Below, one piece after another: positions 63,268 through 64,000 of a DNA stretch of 64,000 bases; the first letter of the stretch is position 1, and each line of letters starts with the position of its first letter. Source of the stretch: Larimichthys crocea. Lineage: Eukaryota > Chordata > Actinopteri > Sciaenidae. Both the position numbers and the translations under genes were made by a program. Location: positions 6,406,701-6,470,700 of the forward strand of contig NC_040016.1 in the NCBI RefSeq assembly GCF_000972845.2. Reading direction: 5' to 3'. Under the pieces are notes generated by a model, which saw only the letters and a program-made list of their open reading frames with translations, ran no database searches and had not been told where the DNA came from.

Positions 63268-63559
63268 CCAGCGTGTCAGCTTTAGGGGGGGTCCTTTTAC
63301 AGAATATGGCAGAAGTTGAATAAACATAACTATGTTTTCATTAGTGTATAATCACCTGGAAATAACAATTGTTTTGTTTTTATTACATGAGATTTTTATA
63401 TCTACATATGCTGCAGGTCCTTCATGTTTCTACAGTAGTCCAGAACAGACAAACTAAACACTGGTATTTCATTTCATGGCCTTCGTGCTATGAAGAAGAG
63501 AGTCAGGTGAGGGGGCTGCAATCAGCAACTATACAACTAGATGTCACAAAACACACTGG
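63268..63559 (-). mobile_element. Near-complete MITE copy, 292 bp
   Basis: The ends ccagcgtg and cacactgg are inverted repeats. The minus-strand order is: terminal repeat, gacatctagttgtatagttg, a CCCCTCACCT-like block, cagtgtttagtttgtctg, ctactgtagaaacatg, gtagatataaa, gtgattatacactaatg, a CAGAATATGGCAGAA-complement block, and the second terminal repeat. This is the fullest of three family members in the window. No transposase is encoded. The flanking duplication is unclear. Confidence 0.75.
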
Positions 63560-64000
63560 TCCTTTAAAACAGAAATGTATTGAAAGTGTGCCGCTTAAAG
63601 TGTGTGATGATAAAGTGTGATTTAATAATAGGATAGAGTATATTGTTAAAGGCATGTTTTGATATAAAATACCTGCATAATCTGTATAGTCTTTTCCATT
63701 AGATCATCTCATGGATTGAAAATAATATTGCTTAAACTGGAATTATCTGAATGCAGATTACAGTTACAGATAGAAACACATTATTTTGCAAATCACCAAA
63801 AACTTACCTCCATGAACTTTGATAGTTCAGTGCATTCTAACTTACAGTAATATCAAGGAAGAACCCAGAGACTTGTGATGTAATCATGAAAGTTATAATG
63901 TGTTCTCTTGACAGTGAAACTAACTTCGTAGATAAAATGGCAGTTGCATGGGAATTTAAATGTGATATTGGAACGATTTATTGTTCTTTAATGTCAACTA
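63560..64000. other. Non-coding end of window
   Basis: No gene or repeat recognised. Confidence 0.6.

Noticed and set aside
1..64000. Prokaryotic-type systems (CRISPR, operons, toxin-antitoxin, phage)
   Set aside because: No arrays of spaced repeats, no clustered ORFs with ribosome-binding sites, and abundant vertebrate repeats throughout.

Overview
This window is vertebrate nuclear DNA, and its repeats point to a teleost, most likely a percomorph. It is A+T-rich, CpG-poor and full of microsatellites. It also carries non-LTR retrotransposon relics, tRNA-derived SINEs, and hAT-like or MITE-type repeats of kinds I know from fish genomes. No prokaryotic or viral gene, operon, rRNA or CRISPR array is visible. 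Nearly all open frames are short, lack a good ATG or splice signals, and look like chance.

Only one cellular gene segment can be supported: a first exon on the minus strand (about 40245 to 39755). It has a CpG-richer promoter, a 5' UTR containing a 51-codon upstream ORF, a start codon at 39812, a signal-peptide-like sequence, and a consensus GTAAGT donor in phase 1. No second exon was found downstream on that strand. The 39.7 kb from 39754 to 1 is therefore probably the start of a very long first intron, and 40300-64000 is probably upstream intergenic DNA. The gene is not securely identified. Exon form and intron size fit a large neuronal surface receptor or adhesion gene; LRP1B is one weak possibility.

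Layout. 1-3400: simple repeats only. 3600-3920: 3' end of a non-LTR-type element. 5100-5400: a GC-richer unassigned block. 7080-7430: two strong hairpins. 14691-15042: 3' end of an L2-type LINE. 24061-24238: short MITE copy. 33498-34110: hAT-like relic. 36835-37098: teleost MITE. 39108-40300: exon 1 and promoter. 42711-42774: SINE fragment. 43200-43465: degraded MITE copy. 45585-46400: L2-type reverse-transcriptase relic. 49258-49480: SINE with target-site duplication. 50029-51010: hAT-like element. 59657-59738: 41-bp perfect duplication. 60483-60840: MITE. 62686-62858: teleost dispersed repeat. 63268-63559: near-complete MITE copy of the same family as 24061 and 43200.

I found no convincing undescribed system. 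The points most worth following are the exon-1 architecture (uORF plus complementary GA/CT tracts on both sides), the long imperfect hairpin at 7368-7425, the three-copy MITE family, and a possible unrecognised plus-strand exon at 16262-16431. Repeat-family assignments rest on memory of recurrent fish repeats and were not checked against a database.
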